Shown: positions 1-9,339, counted from the first letter of the stretch. The stretch is DNA of 64,000 nt from Planctomycetaceae bacterium (GCA_007694185.1 RECD01000253.1:19841-83840); one strand, 5' to 3'. The notes: generated by a model not told the origin, from the sequence alone. Program-made: numbers and translations.

Positions 1-357
1 CTGATCGCCCTGAGTGTCGTCGGTTGCTACGCCTACTACCCCTCGCCCCAGGAATGCCTGAAGGAGATTTCGATCATCCGTGGCGAGGCTTACACGGCCG
101 CGCGGTCCGGCAACGTCGAACAGGCGATCCACTGGATTGAACAGTTGGAGGATTGGAGCCGCAAGCTTGAGGTCGGCACTTTCCTCCGCGTCGGCCAGGT
201 ACGGCCCTATCAGCGGATGCAGGGTCATTTGATCCGCAAGAAGTTGGAACTTTTGGAGCACGAGTTGGAACACGAGCCTTTCGATCAAGATGCCGTCGAT
301 GAGTTGGTTCGGCAATTGTTCAGTGCGGATCAACGCTGGCGTGACGCGTTTCGTTGA
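1..357 (+). CDS. 3' end of a gene of unknown function (partial)
   Basis: Frame 1 is open from the first base to a TGA at 355-357, giving the last 118 residues of a protein whose start lies outside the window. The visible part opens with a hydrophobic stretch (LIALSVVGCYAYY), which looks like the end of a membrane segment. The rest is charged and probably alpha-helical, with the Leu/Glu/His-rich segment LELLEHELEHE near residue 85. I do not recognise the family. The reading frame is supported by its length and by the lack of a competing gene. It is separated by 52 bp from the convergent beta-lactamase-fold gene. Confidence 0.6.
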   Translation: MIALSVVGCYAYYPSPQECLKEISIIRGEAYTAARSGNVEQAIHWIEQLEDWSRKLEVGTFLRVGQVRPYQRMQGHLIRKKLELLEHELEHEPFDQDAVDELVRQLFSADQRWRDAFR

Positions 358-409
358 GCCGGTTCGCAGCGATCGAGGTCGTCCCGCGGAGCGTCGCCTC
401 AGGAGTCGG

Positions 410-2134
410 CTACTCCGCGGAGATGCAGTCGGCGATGGTCTGCATGAACTTCCGCGACCATTCCGCGTGCCGCGGTCCGGTACTCCGGCGAACCTGCGTG
501 ATCACCAACGCTTGATCGGGATCGACAACGAAGACGCAACCCGAGAACGACCCGTGCCCGAGCGTCCGCGGGCCGAAGAGCAACTCGCCGGCTCGCTCTG
601 AACCGGCACCGTCGCCTGGGCGGCGGTGCCGAACCCAATGCAGCCCCAACCCTTCCTCTGCGGTCGGCCCGCTCTCGACGACGCGAAGGGGTTGCGGAAG
701 CAGCGACGCGAAAGTCTCTGACGAGATGAATTCCAGCGAACCGTAGCGGCCTTGATTCGCCACCCATTGACCGAGGATGCCCAGTTCCATGGCCGTGAAT
801 TCGCCGTCGGAACTCGCGTTGCCCATCACCACATCGCCGAACCCGAGCGGGCGAAAGAGGTGGTCTTCGTAAATCCGAGCCGCGTTCTTGCCGCAAACGA
901 TCTCCATCGCTTTAGCGGTCAATTCGAACCCCAATCCGCAATACGCGTACCGGGAGTTCGGTTCGTTGACGTCGATTCCGTTCAACACCACGTTCTCGAG
1001 GTGCGGGTTCTTCATGCCGCCGAAGTCACCGTGCCCGGTCAACCCGCTCGTATGATTCAGGCACTGACGAAACGTCGGGACATGCGGGTCATTTTGGGGA
1101 AAATCAGGGAATACCGCCGACAACGGGGCGTCGAGATCGATCAGCCCCTGATCGACAAATTGGCTGAACATCAACGCCGTGACCGTCTTGGTGAGTGAGG
1201 CTACCCAACATCGATAGTCCAGCGGGACAGGCGTTTGGCTGTCGGCGTTTTGAAAGGCCCGGTGGGTGACGATGACCCCACGCCGAGCGACCAACGTCAC
1301 AAACGGCTCGCCGGTATCATCCGCCCAAGCTTGGCAGAGGGCGTCGATCCGGGCTTTCGCGTCCGGCACGACGCCCGCCTGCTCCGCAGTCCCAGCTGTC
1401 AGCGTCACAGCGGGGTTTTCCAACGGACGTGGCGCTCGCAGCGGGCGGACCTTGTCGTGCAGACCGAGTTGTTTCAACTTGAGCGCCAGGTGGTGCTCGT
1501 CATTCATGACGGAAGCCGATTCGACGTATCTCGCCGCACGGCCGAGCGGTTCACTCTCGGTGAGGCCCGCCAGGAGGATCGCCCCTTGCTGGCTTTGGGT
1601 CAACGCTTGGCCCACCAGGCCGGTGAGCAACCGGGTGATTTCGCCTTCTCGCTCACGCCAAGGGGCGGGCGTGTTGGCGCCGGGAAAATTCGGCAAAGCG
1701 ATTGTCAGATCGATTGATGACGCGGCCCCGATATCGCGAGGGATAACAAAAAAGGTCAACGCCCGCCGCAGCGGCGTTCCGTTGGGCGCCGTTCCTGAAA
1801 TCGATGCCATCCAGCGACCCGGATGCTGCGGTTGAGGGAACTCAGTCAGCGTGGCATCGAACCAACGAACCGAGAAATTGACATCACCCCGCAGTCGTCG
1901 TACCTCATCGACATCGCGCCAAATGATTCGGGGAACGGCATCCGGTGAAACGATCCAGCCGCCGAGATTCGCCGGCATCAATTCCTGATTCTGGAACCGT
2001 TGTCGCTGCTCCGGCAACGGCACATGAGAAATCGACTCGGCGGGAACCGTCGGGTCCTCCGCGATCGCCGCAGCAGGGAGATTGCCGGCCGCAAACAACA
2101 GGCAGATCGTTAGCGGGTGCAGCAGCCGTTTCAT
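410..2134 (-). CDS. Secreted serine hydrolase of the beta-lactamase (class C / penicillin-binding-protein-like) fold
   Basis: A 574-residue protein. The ATG at 2134 is chosen because it is followed at once by a signal peptide (MKRLLHPLTICLLFAAG ... AIAEDP); further upstream the frame is Arg/Pro-rich and unlike a protein start. Residues about 30-250 are an N-terminal region that I do not recognise. The catalytic domain follows, with the Ser-X-X-Lys motif SLTK at 313-316 (WVASLTKTVTALMFSQ). A YCG element near 398 stands where Tyr-X-Asn is expected, and HGSFSG near the C-terminus is at the place of the KTG/HxG motif. Family members include esterases, D-aminopeptidases and carboxypeptidases, so the substrate cannot be given. 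It probably acts in the periplasm. Confidence 0.8.
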   Translation of the reverse strand: MKRLLHPLTICLLFAAGNLPAAAIAEDPTVPAESISHVPLPEQRQRFQNQELMPANLGGWIVSPDAVPRIIWRDVDEVRRLRGDVNFSVRWFDATLTEFPQPQHPGRWMASISGTAPNGTPLRRALTFFVIPRDIGAASSIDLTIALPNFPGANTPAPWREREGEITRLLTGLVGQALTQSQQGAILLAGLTESEPLGRAARYVESASVMNDEHHLALKLKQLGLHDKVRPLRAPRPLENPAVTLTAGTAEQAGVVPDAKARIDALCQAWADDTGEPFVTLVARRGVIVTHRAFQNADSQTPVPLDYRCWVASLTKTVTALMFSQFVDQGLIDLDAPLSAVFPDFPQNDPHVPTFRQCLNHTSGLTGHGDFGGMKNPHLENVVLNGIDVNEPNSRYAYCGLGFELTAKAMEIVCGKNAARIYEDHLFRPLGFGDVVMGNASSDGEFTAMELGILGQWVANQGRYGSLEFISSETFASLLPQPLRVVESGPTAEEGLGLHWVRHRRPGDGAGSERAGELLFGPRTLGHGSFSGCVFVVDPDQALVITQVRRSTGPRHAEWSRKFMQTIADCISAE

Positions 2135-2485
2135 CGAAGCCAGCTCTCTCCGGTGTTCACGGGGGATCGGTTCCGCATGTCGGGACCAAAGCGACGAACG
2201 TGAACAGACGGCCGCATGAAGGACGCCGTCCGGATCGCTCATTCGATCGGCCAAGTTGCATGATGGCCGACCGAGAGCCGTTGTCAAATCGGGTGCCGGG
2301 CGAGCCGCCTTCGCATTTGGCGGGCGGGGCATGCGCGGCTACCGATTTCTTCGTCGATCGTGAGCGGGCAGGCTTCCGCGGCGAACCAGCTTTGGCCAGA
2401 TCCGTTCCGCGGATTCGCTTTACTGGCGCGGGCGGCATCATTAGAGTTTTGGCTACCCCTTCCCCTTCACGATGGAAACCTACCG

Positions 2486-3358
2486 ATGCCTTCCCGACCG
2501 TTACAATCCCTTTTAGCTTTTGCCTTTCTGCTGACGATCGGTTCCGTCGCCCGCAGCCAAACGGAGCGGTCGGTGGGCGAAGTCGATGTTGAAAAACTCC
2601 TTGAATCGCTGCACTTTCACGCCCCTTTTGATGGCACCGCTGATGCCAAGCGGTTCGCCGGCGACGGACGCATTCGCACCGCCGATTCGTTGCGTCGCGA
2701 GCGGATCACCGTGGGGATGCAGGTCCCGGGAGTCTCGATCGCGTCGGGCCAGGGGCGGTTTGGCGATTGCCTGCGATTCACACAAAAGACCGAGCAGGTG
2801 CTGTTGTTCGCCGGCAACGAAATGCACCACTCCGCGAATGACTGGTCGGGAACGGTTTCCCTCTGGATGCGGCTGAGTCCCGATCAGGACCTACCGGAGG
2901 GCTATTGCGACCCGCTGCAGATCACCCATGTCGATTGGAACGACGGGTCGCTGTTCATCGATTTCGACAAGGATTTGCCGAGGGATTTTCGACTCGGCGT
3001 CTTCAGCGACTTGACGCACTGGAACCCGCAAAAGATCGCGTGGGACCAATGGCCGGTGGATCAGCGGCCGATGATCACCGTCAAACGCCCGCCATTTTCG
3101 AAGGAGCGCTGGACTCACGTGGCCTTCACGTTTGAGCGGATCAACGCGGAGGTCGGCGGAGATTCCCGAGCGACGCTCTACTTGGACGGCAAAGCGGTTG
3201 GAGACCTGAAGAAGCCGCTCAAGTTTTCTTGGGATCCGGAGAAGGCCGTGATCCTGTTGGGCGTCTACTATGTCGGCGATTTGGACGATCTGATGATCTT
3301 CGACCGGGCACTCGACCCAGCGGAAATCGCCTACCTGACCGACCACACGCTCAATTGA
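2486..3358 (+). CDS. Secreted LamG/concanavalin A-like domain protein
   Basis: A 290-residue protein starting at the ATG at 2486, which directly precedes a signal peptide (MPSRPLQSLLAFAFLLTIG, cleavage near ARS-Q). The mature part has the hallmarks of a LamG-type jelly-roll domain. These are an N-terminal strand HFHAPFDGTADAK, the central strand GTVSLWMRLSPD, the later strands RWTHVAFTF and ATLYLDGKAVG, and the closing strand DLDDLMIFDRALDPAEIAYL that is typical of planctomycete LamG proteins. Such domains bind carbohydrate or protein ligands. No enzyme domain is fused. It is convergent with secG, with only 49 bp between the two stop codons. Confidence 0.8.
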   Translation: MPSRPLQSLLAFAFLLTIGSVARSQTERSVGEVDVEKLLESLHFHAPFDGTADAKRFAGDGRIRTADSLRRERITVGMQVPGVSIASGQGRFGDCLRFTQKTEQVLLFAGNEMHHSANDWSGTVSLWMRLSPDQDLPEGYCDPLQITHVDWNDGSLFIDFDKDLPRDFRLGVFSDLTHWNPQKIAWDQWPVDQRPMITVKRPPFSKERWTHVAFTFERINAEVGGDSRATLYLDGKAVGDLKKPLKFSWDPEKAVILLGVYYVGDLDDLMIFDRALDPAEIAYLTDHTLN

Positions 3359-3407
3359 GTTGCACGCACCTGCTGGTGATGCTCGTTCGCGGCAGCCCGC
3401 GGACGGG

Positions 3408-3944
3408 TTACTCGTTCGGCTGGGCTGGCGTCTCCGCAGCGTCTGGCGTCGGTGCTGCCTCGGGGGCCGATTCTGGTGCTGCGGGTTCCGCAGCACTGAG
3501 AGCGGGTTGCTCTTCGCCGGCAGTCGGTTCCGTGGCCGGGGTCAGTTCGGCCGGGGTCAGCACACCAGCGGGATCGGCTGCGGAGGACTCGTCACCGAAG
3601 TCGATCGTCCCGGGGCTTCCCGAACGCTGTTCGGCGGGAGTCGGCGAAAGACGAGGGGTGTCCGGGTCGATCGCAACGGTGGCGCCGTGAGAGCCGATCA
3701 GCCACATCGTGAAAGCACAGAGGGCGATCCAGCCCAGCGCGGTGAAGCTGGTGATTTTGGTGAACAGGTCACCGGCCTTGGTACCGAAGGCGCTTTGCCC
3801 ACCGGGACCGCCCAGGGCGCCGGTCAAGCCGCCGCCTTTGCCGCGTTGCACCAAGATCAACAGGATCAGGAACAGCGACAGGAAGAACAAGGCCCAACCG
3901 AGCATCATGCTGACGATGTTCGCCAAGAGGAAAAAGGGGGTCAT
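3408..3944 (-). CDS. secG: Preprotein translocase subunit SecG with long acidic/Pro-rich tail
   Basis: A 178-residue protein starting at ATG 3944. The first 85 residues match SecG: a first transmembrane helix (about 5-30, [21 protein letters not shown]), the conserved loop [24 protein letters not shown], written here as [11 protein letters not shown] and SAFGTKAGD, and a second helix (about 65-85). SecG is the small membrane subunit of the SecYEG channel and helps SecA-driven export. Most SecG proteins have about 75-120 residues; here a tail of roughly 90 residues rich in Pro, Ala, Glu and Ser follows the second helix. The gene is the last of the aroF-tpiA-secG group. Confidence 0.92.
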   Translation of the reverse strand: MTPFFLLANIVSMMLGWALFFLSLFLILLILVQRGKGGGLTGALGGPGGQSAFGTKAGDLFTKITSFTALGWIALCAFTMWLIGSHGATVAIDPDTPRLSPTPAEQRSGSPGTIDFGDESSAADPAGVLTPAELTPATEPTAGEEQPALSAAEPAAPESAPEAAPTPDAAETPAQPNE

Positions 3945-4050
3945 GCGATCCGTCTCAACGAGGATAATTGAAGGCGATGAAGTCAGTTGATGGTCATTTT
4001 TGCGGACTGAACGTCAGTGTCCCTTCCGTTTTCGGCTAGGTCAATCCCGA

Positions 4051-4821
4051 TCAGGCGAGCGTCGCTTCGGCAGCGGCGATGATCGCCAGGAAATCGGCCG
4101 CCTTGAGGCTGGCGCCACCGACCAACGCCCCATCGATGTTGGGCTGCGAAAGCAGTTGCGCGGCATTGTCCGCTTTGACGCTGCCGCCGTACTGGATCCG
4201 AATCTGTGCGGCCACTTCCGGGGTGAACAGTTCACCGAGCAGCTTGCGGATCAGTTGGTGAACCGCCTCGGCTTGCTCGGGTGTCGCTGTCAAACCGGTG
4301 CCGATCGCCCAGACCGGCTCGTAGGCGATCACGATCCCGGCCGCTCGAACTTCGTCCAAGCCTTCCAGCGACCCGAGAATTTGGGCCCGAACGACCTCGT
4401 CGGTCTGATCCGCTTGCCGTTGTTCCAAAGTTTCACCGACGCAGACGATCGGTACCAAGTTGCCTGCCAGGGCGGATTGCAGCTTCTCCGCAACGAACGC
4501 ATCGGTCTCAGCGAAGTACTGCCGCCGTTCGCTGTGGCCGAGGATCACGAACCGACAACCGACGTCGGTCAGCATTCCCGCATGGACTTCGCCCGTGTAG
4601 GCCCCGTCACCGGCGGGGTATAAGTTCTGAGCCCCCAGTTCGATGGGCGATCCGGCTACCAAGTCGGCCACGACGGTCAAATAGGGGTTAGGTGGGCAAA
4701 CGGCGACTTCGGTCCGAACGTCCTGGTTGAGCCCGTTCAGCAGTTGCCGGACCAATTCGATCGCGGTCTGGCGGCGGGTATTCATCTTCCAGTTACCCGC
4801 GATGAAGGGTCGTCGCGTCAT
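4051..4821 (-). CDS. tpiA: Triosephosphate isomerase
   Basis: A 256-residue TIM-barrel enzyme that interconverts dihydroxyacetone phosphate and glyceraldehyde-3-phosphate in glycolysis and gluconeogenesis. The catalytic residues are all visible: Asn10 and Lys12 in AGNWKMN, His96 in ILGHSERR, and Glu168 in [11 protein letters not shown]. The phosphate-binding motif YGGSVKADN lies near the C-terminus. The length is normal. The ATG at 4821 overlaps the aroF stop by 4 bp (ATGA), so the two are likely translationally coupled. secG follows 106 bp downstream. Confidence 0.97.
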   Translation of the reverse strand: MTRRPFIAGNWKMNTRRQTAIELVRQLLNGLNQDVRTEVAVCPPNPYLTVVADLVAGSPIELGAQNLYPAGDGAYTGEVHAGMLTDVGCRFVILGHSERRQYFAETDAFVAEKLQSALAGNLVPIVCVGETLEQRQADQTDEVVRAQILGSLEGLDEVRAAGIVIAYEPVWAIGTGLTATPEQAEAVHQLIRKLLGELFTPEVAAQIRIQYGGSVKADNAAQLLSQPNIDGALVGGASLKAADFLAIIAAAEATLA

Positions 4822-5855
4822 GTCAAAGCCTGGGGTAGGGGAGAGATCGTCTTGCCGAGCAATTCGGCCATCTGGCGGATCTTGGCTGCCAATTCGCGAT
4901 ATTGATCAGGAAGCAACGCCTGTGGGCCGTCGCTTTTGGCGACCTCGGGGCAATCATGAACCTCGATGTGAACCCCATCCGCCCCGGCTGCGACGCCGGC
5001 CAGTGCACAGGCCGGGATCAGGTCGGGACGCCCGGTGGCGTGCGACGGGTCGACGATGATCGGCAGGTGGCTCAAGGTTTGCACCAACGGCACCGCGGAA
5101 ACGTCGAACAGGTTTCGGGTCGCCGGATCGAAACCCTTCACACCCCGCTCGCAAAGCACGACGTTCGGATTCCCCTGGCTGAGGACGTACTCGGCACTCA
5201 TCAACAGGTCGGTCACGGTCGCGCTCATGCCACGCTTCAGAAGCACAGGGCGGTTCGTTCGCCCGACCTCCGTCAACAGCACGAAGTTCTGCATGTTCCG
5301 AGCGCCGATCTGGATCATGTCGGCGTAGCGGGCCACCAGGTCGACACAGCGAACGTCGGTCACTTCGGTCACGACGGGCATTCCGAACCGATCCCCGACG
5401 TCCCGCAACAACTTCAGCCCGTCCTCGCCCAACCCCTGAAACGCGTAGGGGCTGGTCCGCGGCTTGTAGGCGCCACCTCGGAACAGGTTCGCACCGGCGT
5501 CGCGGACGCTGCGGGCGATCCGGAACATCCGGTCTTCGTCCTCCACGCTGCACGGGCCGGCGATCATTCCCAGATTGCCGCCGCCGATTTTGACCCCCGA
5601 CACGTCGACGACGCTCGGTTCGGGATGGGCATCCAGGGAAGCTAATTTGTAAGGCGGCAGGACAGGCACAACCTCGGCCACTCCGGGAATCGCCCGCAGC
5701 GGTTCCTCACGAATTCGATTTTCGTCACCGATGATCCCGACGATCGTGCGGTAGGTGCCGCGGCTGAGATGGGCACGCATGCCCAATTCCTCCACCCGCG
5801 CGATCACATGGGCGACCTGGTCTTCCGAGGCACCGGTTTTCAGAATGAGGATCAC
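4818..5855 (-). CDS. aroF: 3-deoxy-7-phosphoheptulonate (DAHP) synthase, type I beta with N-terminal regulatory domain
   Basis: A 345-residue enzyme that condenses phosphoenolpyruvate with erythrose-4-phosphate, the first step of the shikimate pathway. The first 70 residues form a ferredoxin-like domain ([17 protein letters not shown]...), as in the Thermotoga-type feedback-regulated enzymes. The barrel follows with [12 protein letters not shown] near 97, the PEP-binding [35 protein letters not shown] and [14 protein letters not shown]. The start is GTG at 5855 (codons GTG ATC CTC), where the conserved N-terminus begins. It overlaps tpiA by 4 bp. tRNA-Leu lies 118 bp upstream. Confidence 0.95.
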   Translation of the reverse strand: MILILKTGASEDQVAHVIARVEELGMRAHLSRGTYRTIVGIIGDENRIREEPLRAIPGVAEVVPVLPPYKLASLDAHPEPSVVDVSGVKIGGGNLGMIAGPCSVEDEDRMFRIARSVRDAGANLFRGGAYKPRTSPYAFQGLGEDGLKLLRDVGDRFGMPVVTEVTDVRCVDLVARYADMIQIGARNMQNFVLLTEVGRTNRPVLLKRGMSATVTDLLMSAEYVLSQGNPNVVLCERGVKGFDPATRNLFDVSAVPLVQTLSHLPIIVDPSHATGRPDLIPACALAGVAAGADGVHIEVHDCPEVAKSDGPQALLPDQYRELAAKIRQMAELLGKTISPLPQALT

Positions 5856-5973
5856 GGAACGGCAGTCGGTGAGTTGGTTCGAACAGGGATAAAATGCTCA
5901 GCCAAAAAGACGATTGACCGAGATGAAGAAAACACCGGCGAGCCCAGCTTGGCAACTGGGCGGGAGCGATCAG

Positions 5974-6055
5974 TAGGGCTGACAGGAGTTGAACCTGCAC
6001 TCCCGAAGGAACTGGATCCTAAGTCCAGCGCGTCTGCCAATTTCGCCACAGCCCC
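5974..6055 (-). tRNA. tRNA-Leu (anticodon UAG)
   Basis: Read on the minus strand from 6055, the acceptor arm GGGGCTG pairs with CAGCCCT (one G-U at the end). The anticodon arm is CTGGA-CTTAGGA-TCCAG, giving anticodon TAG. An extended variable arm (class II, TTCCTTCGGGAG region) fits leucine, and the T arm is GCAGG-TTCAACT-CCTGT. The length is 82 nt. The 3' CCA is not encoded (the bases after the discriminator A are CTG). An imperfect hairpin with GCCCAG/CTGGGC arms at 5942-5961 and a T-rich tract follow and could end the transcript. Confidence 0.95.
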
Positions 6056-6198
6056 GTGACTTCCTGAGGTCGCCCCGACAGACGGCCGTCGAATCAAAAA
6101 AGGTTGGCAATGCCACGACATCCTCCCTGGCACGCTGGCCAGAGAGAAAACGTCAAGGGACAGCCGATGAGCGACCGGCCGACCGACAACACACCGCC

Positions 6199-6738
6199 TT
6201 ACTGGCCTGATTCGGAATTGGCGGTCGGGACCACCCACACCTTAACCTCGCCCTGAACTTCGCTGTGCAAATGGACCTTCACGGTGTACAGCCCGAGTTC
6301 CCGCAGCGGTCCTTCCAGGCGAATTTGGTCGCTGGCCAAGGTCACGCCAACCGCCTTCAGGGCGTCGACGATCTCGTGAGCCCCGACACTGCCATACAGG
6401 TGGCCGTCGTCGTTCGCGTTCGCTTCGATCGTGATCGACTGCTTCGCCAAATCGTCCGCCGCACGGCGGAAATCTGCCAGCTTTTCGAGTTCGATCTGTC
6501 GGAGCTTCTCGCGGTGCTTTTCGACCATCCGCTGGTGATGGTCGGTCGCGATCGTCGCCAAGCCCTGTGGCAACAGGTAATTCATCGCGTAGCCAGGGCG
6601 AACTTCGACGATATCACCTTGACGCCCCAAGTGCTCCACGTTGTGAATCAGCAGCAATCGGTAACCGCCGTTAGCCCCCTTGGGCAGTCGCTTGTGCGCT
6701 CGATTCGCTTTCCGTGTCGTCGTTTTGAAAGTGGGCAT
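6199..6738 (-). CDS. rplI: 50S ribosomal protein L9 with N-terminal extension
   Basis: A 179-residue protein. The canonical L9 N-domain begins at RLLLIHNVEHLGRQGDIVEV and continues with PGYAMNYLLPQGLA. It is followed by a long connecting helix (about 85-110) and the C-terminal domain with GHLYGSVGAHEIVDAL. The ATG at 6738 is preferred because GAGG sits about 8 nt upstream and because upstream codons lie inside ssb. About 26 basic residues (MPTFKTTTRKANRAHKRLPK...) precede the usual start of L9 and may make extra rRNA contacts. It lies 97 bp after ssb, and rpsR, which often sits between these two genes, is absent. Confidence 0.93.
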   Translation of the reverse strand: MPTFKTTTRKANRAHKRLPKGANGGYRLLLIHNVEHLGRQGDIVEVRPGYAMNYLLPQGLATIATDHHQRMVEKHREKLRQIELEKLADFRRAADDLAKQSITIEANANDDGHLYGSVGAHEIVDALKAVGVTLASDQIRLEGPLRELGLYTVKVHLHSEVQGEVKVWVVPTANSESGQ

Positions 6739-6835
6739 GCTCGCCTCGTCGGGATGAACGCCGACCGGGTCTGTTGAAACCGGCAGGGTCGGCGATTGAA
6801 GGGTGTTGGGATTGAAAATGACAGCAGGATTGTCG

Positions 6836-7339
6836 TCAAAATGGAATGTCGGGGTCCTGGTAACTCGAACCGCCGCCCGTGGGCTGGGCGTCGCGACGTC
6901 CGGGCGGGGCATAATCCTCGGCCGAGTCGTCTTGGTAACTTTCATGGACCTGCCGGGCCGAACTCGCCGAGCTACCGCCGCGACCCGAGTCCGTCCGTCC
7001 CGAATCGTCCTGACGACTGCCGAGCAACTGCAAACGCTCGCCGACGACCTTCAGACGCGATTTTTTCTGACCGTCCGCTTCCCAGGTCTCGTATCGCAAC
7101 CGGCCTTCGATGAAGACCGGCGAGCCCTTTCGGAGGTACTCCGCCGCGATCTCCGCCGTCCGGCCCCACAGCGTGATGTCGACGTAGGTGACATCGTCGA
7201 CCCATTCGCCCTGAGCGTTCTTTCGCCGATCGTTGACAGCCATCCCCAAGTCAGTAACCGCCGTCCCACCGGGCGTGTGACGCAGTTCGATGTCTCGAGT
7301 CAGGTTGCCGATCAGCATCACGCGGTTGTAACTAGCCAT
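6836..7339 (-). CDS. ssb: Single-stranded DNA-binding protein
   Basis: A 167-residue SSB. It has an N-terminal OB fold (MASYNRVMLIGNLTRDIEL ... DVTYVDITLWGRTAEIAAEYL ... FIEGRLRYETWE) over residues 1-110. A flexible Gly/Ser/Gln-rich linker follows, and the acidic tail ends in DIPF, the tip that recruits replication and repair proteins. It coats single-stranded DNA during replication, recombination and repair. The start is ATG 7339. It is the middle gene of rpsF-ssb-rplI, 66 bp after rpsF. Confidence 0.96.
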   Translation of the reverse strand: MASYNRVMLIGNLTRDIELRHTPGGTAVTDLGMAVNDRRKNAQGEWVDDVTYVDITLWGRTAEIAAEYLRKGSPVFIEGRLRYETWEADGQKKSRLKVVGERLQLLGSRQDDSGRTDSGRGGSSASSARQVHESYQDDSAEDYAPPGRRDAQPTGGGSSYQDPDIPF

Positions 7340-7405
7340 GTTTCGTTCTCACGTTGAGGTCCGGATGGTAGCAAAACCAAGGCGAAGCCGATCCACAGAT
7401 CGCTG

Positions 7406-7795
7406 CTAGGCCGAATCACCGTCGTCGACCGAAATCGCGGACGCGTCGGGACGCGGCAACGATGCTTCACCACGAGCGTGAGCCAACATCGGCTCGACCA
7501 AACGCGGATCGACTTTGAGCGTCAAGTGCCGCAACACCGGTTCGCTCAATTGGCAGCCCCGATCCAGTTCCGGCAAACGCGTGCTTTCCATTTCGACGTA
7601 GGTCAACCAGTAAGTCCCCTTCTGGTGGCCGTCGATCGGATAGGCGAGCTTCTGCTCTTGCCACAATCGGCTAGCCAAGACGTTGCCGCCGATGTTTTCG
7701 AACAATGCGTTCACACCGGCACTGACGCCCCCGGGATCACGGCTGTAGTGATTGCTGTCCAAAATAAACAGCGTTTCATAAACGTTGCGGGCCAC
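7406..7795 (-). CDS. rpsF: 30S ribosomal protein S6
   Basis: A 129-residue protein with the S6 ferredoxin-like fold. It opens with MARNVYETLFILDSN, carries the strand YPIDGHQKGTYWLTYVEME that binds 16S rRNA, and continues with LSEPVLRHLTLKVD. The last 25 residues form an acidic tail ending DDGDSA. The start is GTG 7795, with GGGGAG about 9 nt upstream on the minus strand. It heads the rpsF-ssb-rplI group. S6 normally pairs with S18, but no rpsR is present nearby. Confidence 0.95.
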   Translation of the reverse strand: MARNVYETLFILDSNHYSRDPGGVSAGVNALFENIGGNVLASRLWQEQKLAYPIDGHQKGTYWLTYVEMESTRLPELDRGCQLSEPVLRHLTLKVDPRLVEPMLAHARGEASLPRPDASAISVDDGDSA

Positions 7796-7963
7796 GAAAG
7801 GTTGCTCCCCAAAAATCTACTAGCGAAATCGCAAATCTGAATCAAAAAACTGAATCCGTCGCCAACGCCCCGGATCGTCGGCCTCCGCCATCAACCCGAA
7901 TCGCCGCTGCCGGCCCGCTCCCATCTGCCCCGCTACCGACGCGATCCGCATTTGTCCCGCGCG

Positions 7964-8548
7964 TTACGAAGCTGAACCCGCCGCATTGTAGCGGTTCATG
8001 CAAAAAGCGACACCATGGACAAGCCATTGCAAGGTGGCTTCGGTCGCCACGTCGATGGCTGCATCTACCGACCCTCGAACCTGAGCAGGAAACGGACTGA
8101 GCACATAGTCGACAACCTCCCGACCGGGCGGGGGGCGATCGATCCCAAATCTTAACCGAGAAAACTGATCCGTACCGAGCTTCGCGATGATATCGCCGAG
8201 CCCCTTTTGGCCGCCCGCCGAACCGTTGCAGCGAAATCGCAGCCGACCGGTGGGCAGGTTCATGTCATCACAAATCACTAACAACTCGTCGTTCGCCGGA
8301 TCGACTCGAAAAAAATCGACTGCCTGACGAACGCTTCCGCCACTGGCATTCATGAAGGTCAGCGGGCACAACACCGCAACCGATTGGCCTTCATAATTCG
8401 CCTCAGCCAACTCGCCTCCGAATCGATTGCGGACCCGCGGCCGACCCAAAATCGGATCGACCAGCTTTCCCACAATCTCAAAGCCGACGTTGTGCCTGGT
8501 TCCCGCATACTGTCGACCGGGATTTCCAAGCCCGACGATTAACTTCAT
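7964..8548 (-). CDS. pth: Peptidyl-tRNA hydrolase
   Basis: A 194-residue enzyme that releases tRNA from peptidyl-tRNA dropped by the ribosome. The family signature MKLIVGLGNPGRQYAGTRHN contains Asn9 and the catalytic His19. The motifs LTFMNASGGSVRQAVDFF, ICDDMNLPTGRLRFR and NGSAGGQKGLGDII follow, and RLRFGIDRPP closes the core. The ATG at 8548 is selected because the conserved N-terminus starts there and GGAG lies just upstream. It sits between rplY and rpsF (197 and 168 bp gaps), the common bacterial ctc-pth order. Confidence 0.96.
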   Translation of the reverse strand: MKLIVGLGNPGRQYAGTRHNVGFEIVGKLVDPILGRPRVRNRFGGELAEANYEGQSVAVLCPLTFMNASGGSVRQAVDFFRVDPANDELLVICDDMNLPTGRLRFRCNGSAGGQKGLGDIIAKLGTDQFSRLRFGIDRPPPGREVVDYVLSPFPAQVRGSVDAAIDVATEATLQWLVHGVAFCMNRYNAAGSAS

Positions 8549-8745
8549 TTCTCCAACTCTTACCGCCTGATGCCGGACCAACGCCCGTCATCGATTGTCC
8601 GCTAACGACCGGGACGTTCGCGGCCGCGATTCCGACAGCCTGACCGCCGATCAGCAAGCCAAACTCACCAGATCCCAGGCCCGACACCCGTCGGCAGCCC
8701 CGGGCAGAACTGCTGCCGAGCCGCCGAAACCACCAGCCAACCCGT

Positions 8746-9339
8746 CTACTCCGTCACTTCCTCGGCCTCGCCCTCGACCTCGGACCCTCCGCCCTTCGGC
8801 TTTTCGATGTGAACCACGACCGTCTCGGAGGCAGTCAGCAGCTCGACCCCGGGTGGCAACACCAAATCGGCGGCGGTTTTGTGCCCGCCCAGATCGAGAT
8901 CGTTGACGTCCAGCAGCAACGAGTCGGGGATTTCCCCGGCCGGGCACCGCACGGTCACCGAGTGAATGTTTTCCAGCAGGATCCCGCCGCTGCGAACCCC
9001 GACCGATTCGCCTTGAACCGATACGCTGACCTCGACTTCGACCTGTTCCTTCAGGTTCACGCGAACCAGGTCGAGGTGCAGCACTTCGATACCCAAATGG
9101 TCGAACTGCACCTGGCTGAGCAACGCCGTGTCGCTGACCGCGCCCTGCAGGGTCACCGTTTTGGTGTGGTGCCGCAGAGCCATCTTGATTTCCGTCATCG
9201 GGACGGCGAGATGGCGATTCGTCTCGCCATGCCCGTACAAGACGGCGGGAACCATCCCGGTCCGACGAAGCCGTACCGAGGCAGCCGTGCCGGTCTGGTC
9301 ACGCAACTGGACATTGAAGATTTCTGAGCTGACACTCAC
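8746..9339 (-). CDS. rplY: 50S ribosomal protein L25/general stress protein Ctc
   Basis: A 197-residue two-domain protein of the Ctc/TL5 type. The N-terminal 5S-rRNA-binding domain (about 1-95) includes RLRRTGMVPAVLYGHGETN and QVQFDHLGIEVLHLDLVRVN. The C-terminal beta domain (95-185) includes NIHSVTVRCPAGEIPDSLLLDV. An acidic tail ends the protein. The start is GTG 9339, with GGAG upstream; a second GTG two codons later (9333) is possible. It is the first gene of the rplY-pth-rpsF-ssb-rplI row and is divergent from the TPR-like gene at 9621. Confidence 0.93.
   Translation of the reverse strand: MSVSSEIFNVQLRDQTGTAASVRLRRTGMVPAVLYGHGETNRHLAVPMTEIKMALRHHTKTVTLQGAVSDTALLSQVQFDHLGIEVLHLDLVRVNLKEQVEVEVSVSVQGESVGVRSGGILLENIHSVTVRCPAGEIPDSLLLDVNDLDLGGHKTAADLVLPPGVELLTASETVVVHIEKPKGGGSEVEGEAEEVTE

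Noticed and set aside
8582..8745. Possible small gene between pth and rplY
   Set aside because: Candidate frames (about 60-100 codons) have Arg/Pro-rich composition typical of GC-rich spacer DNA and no ribosome-binding site.
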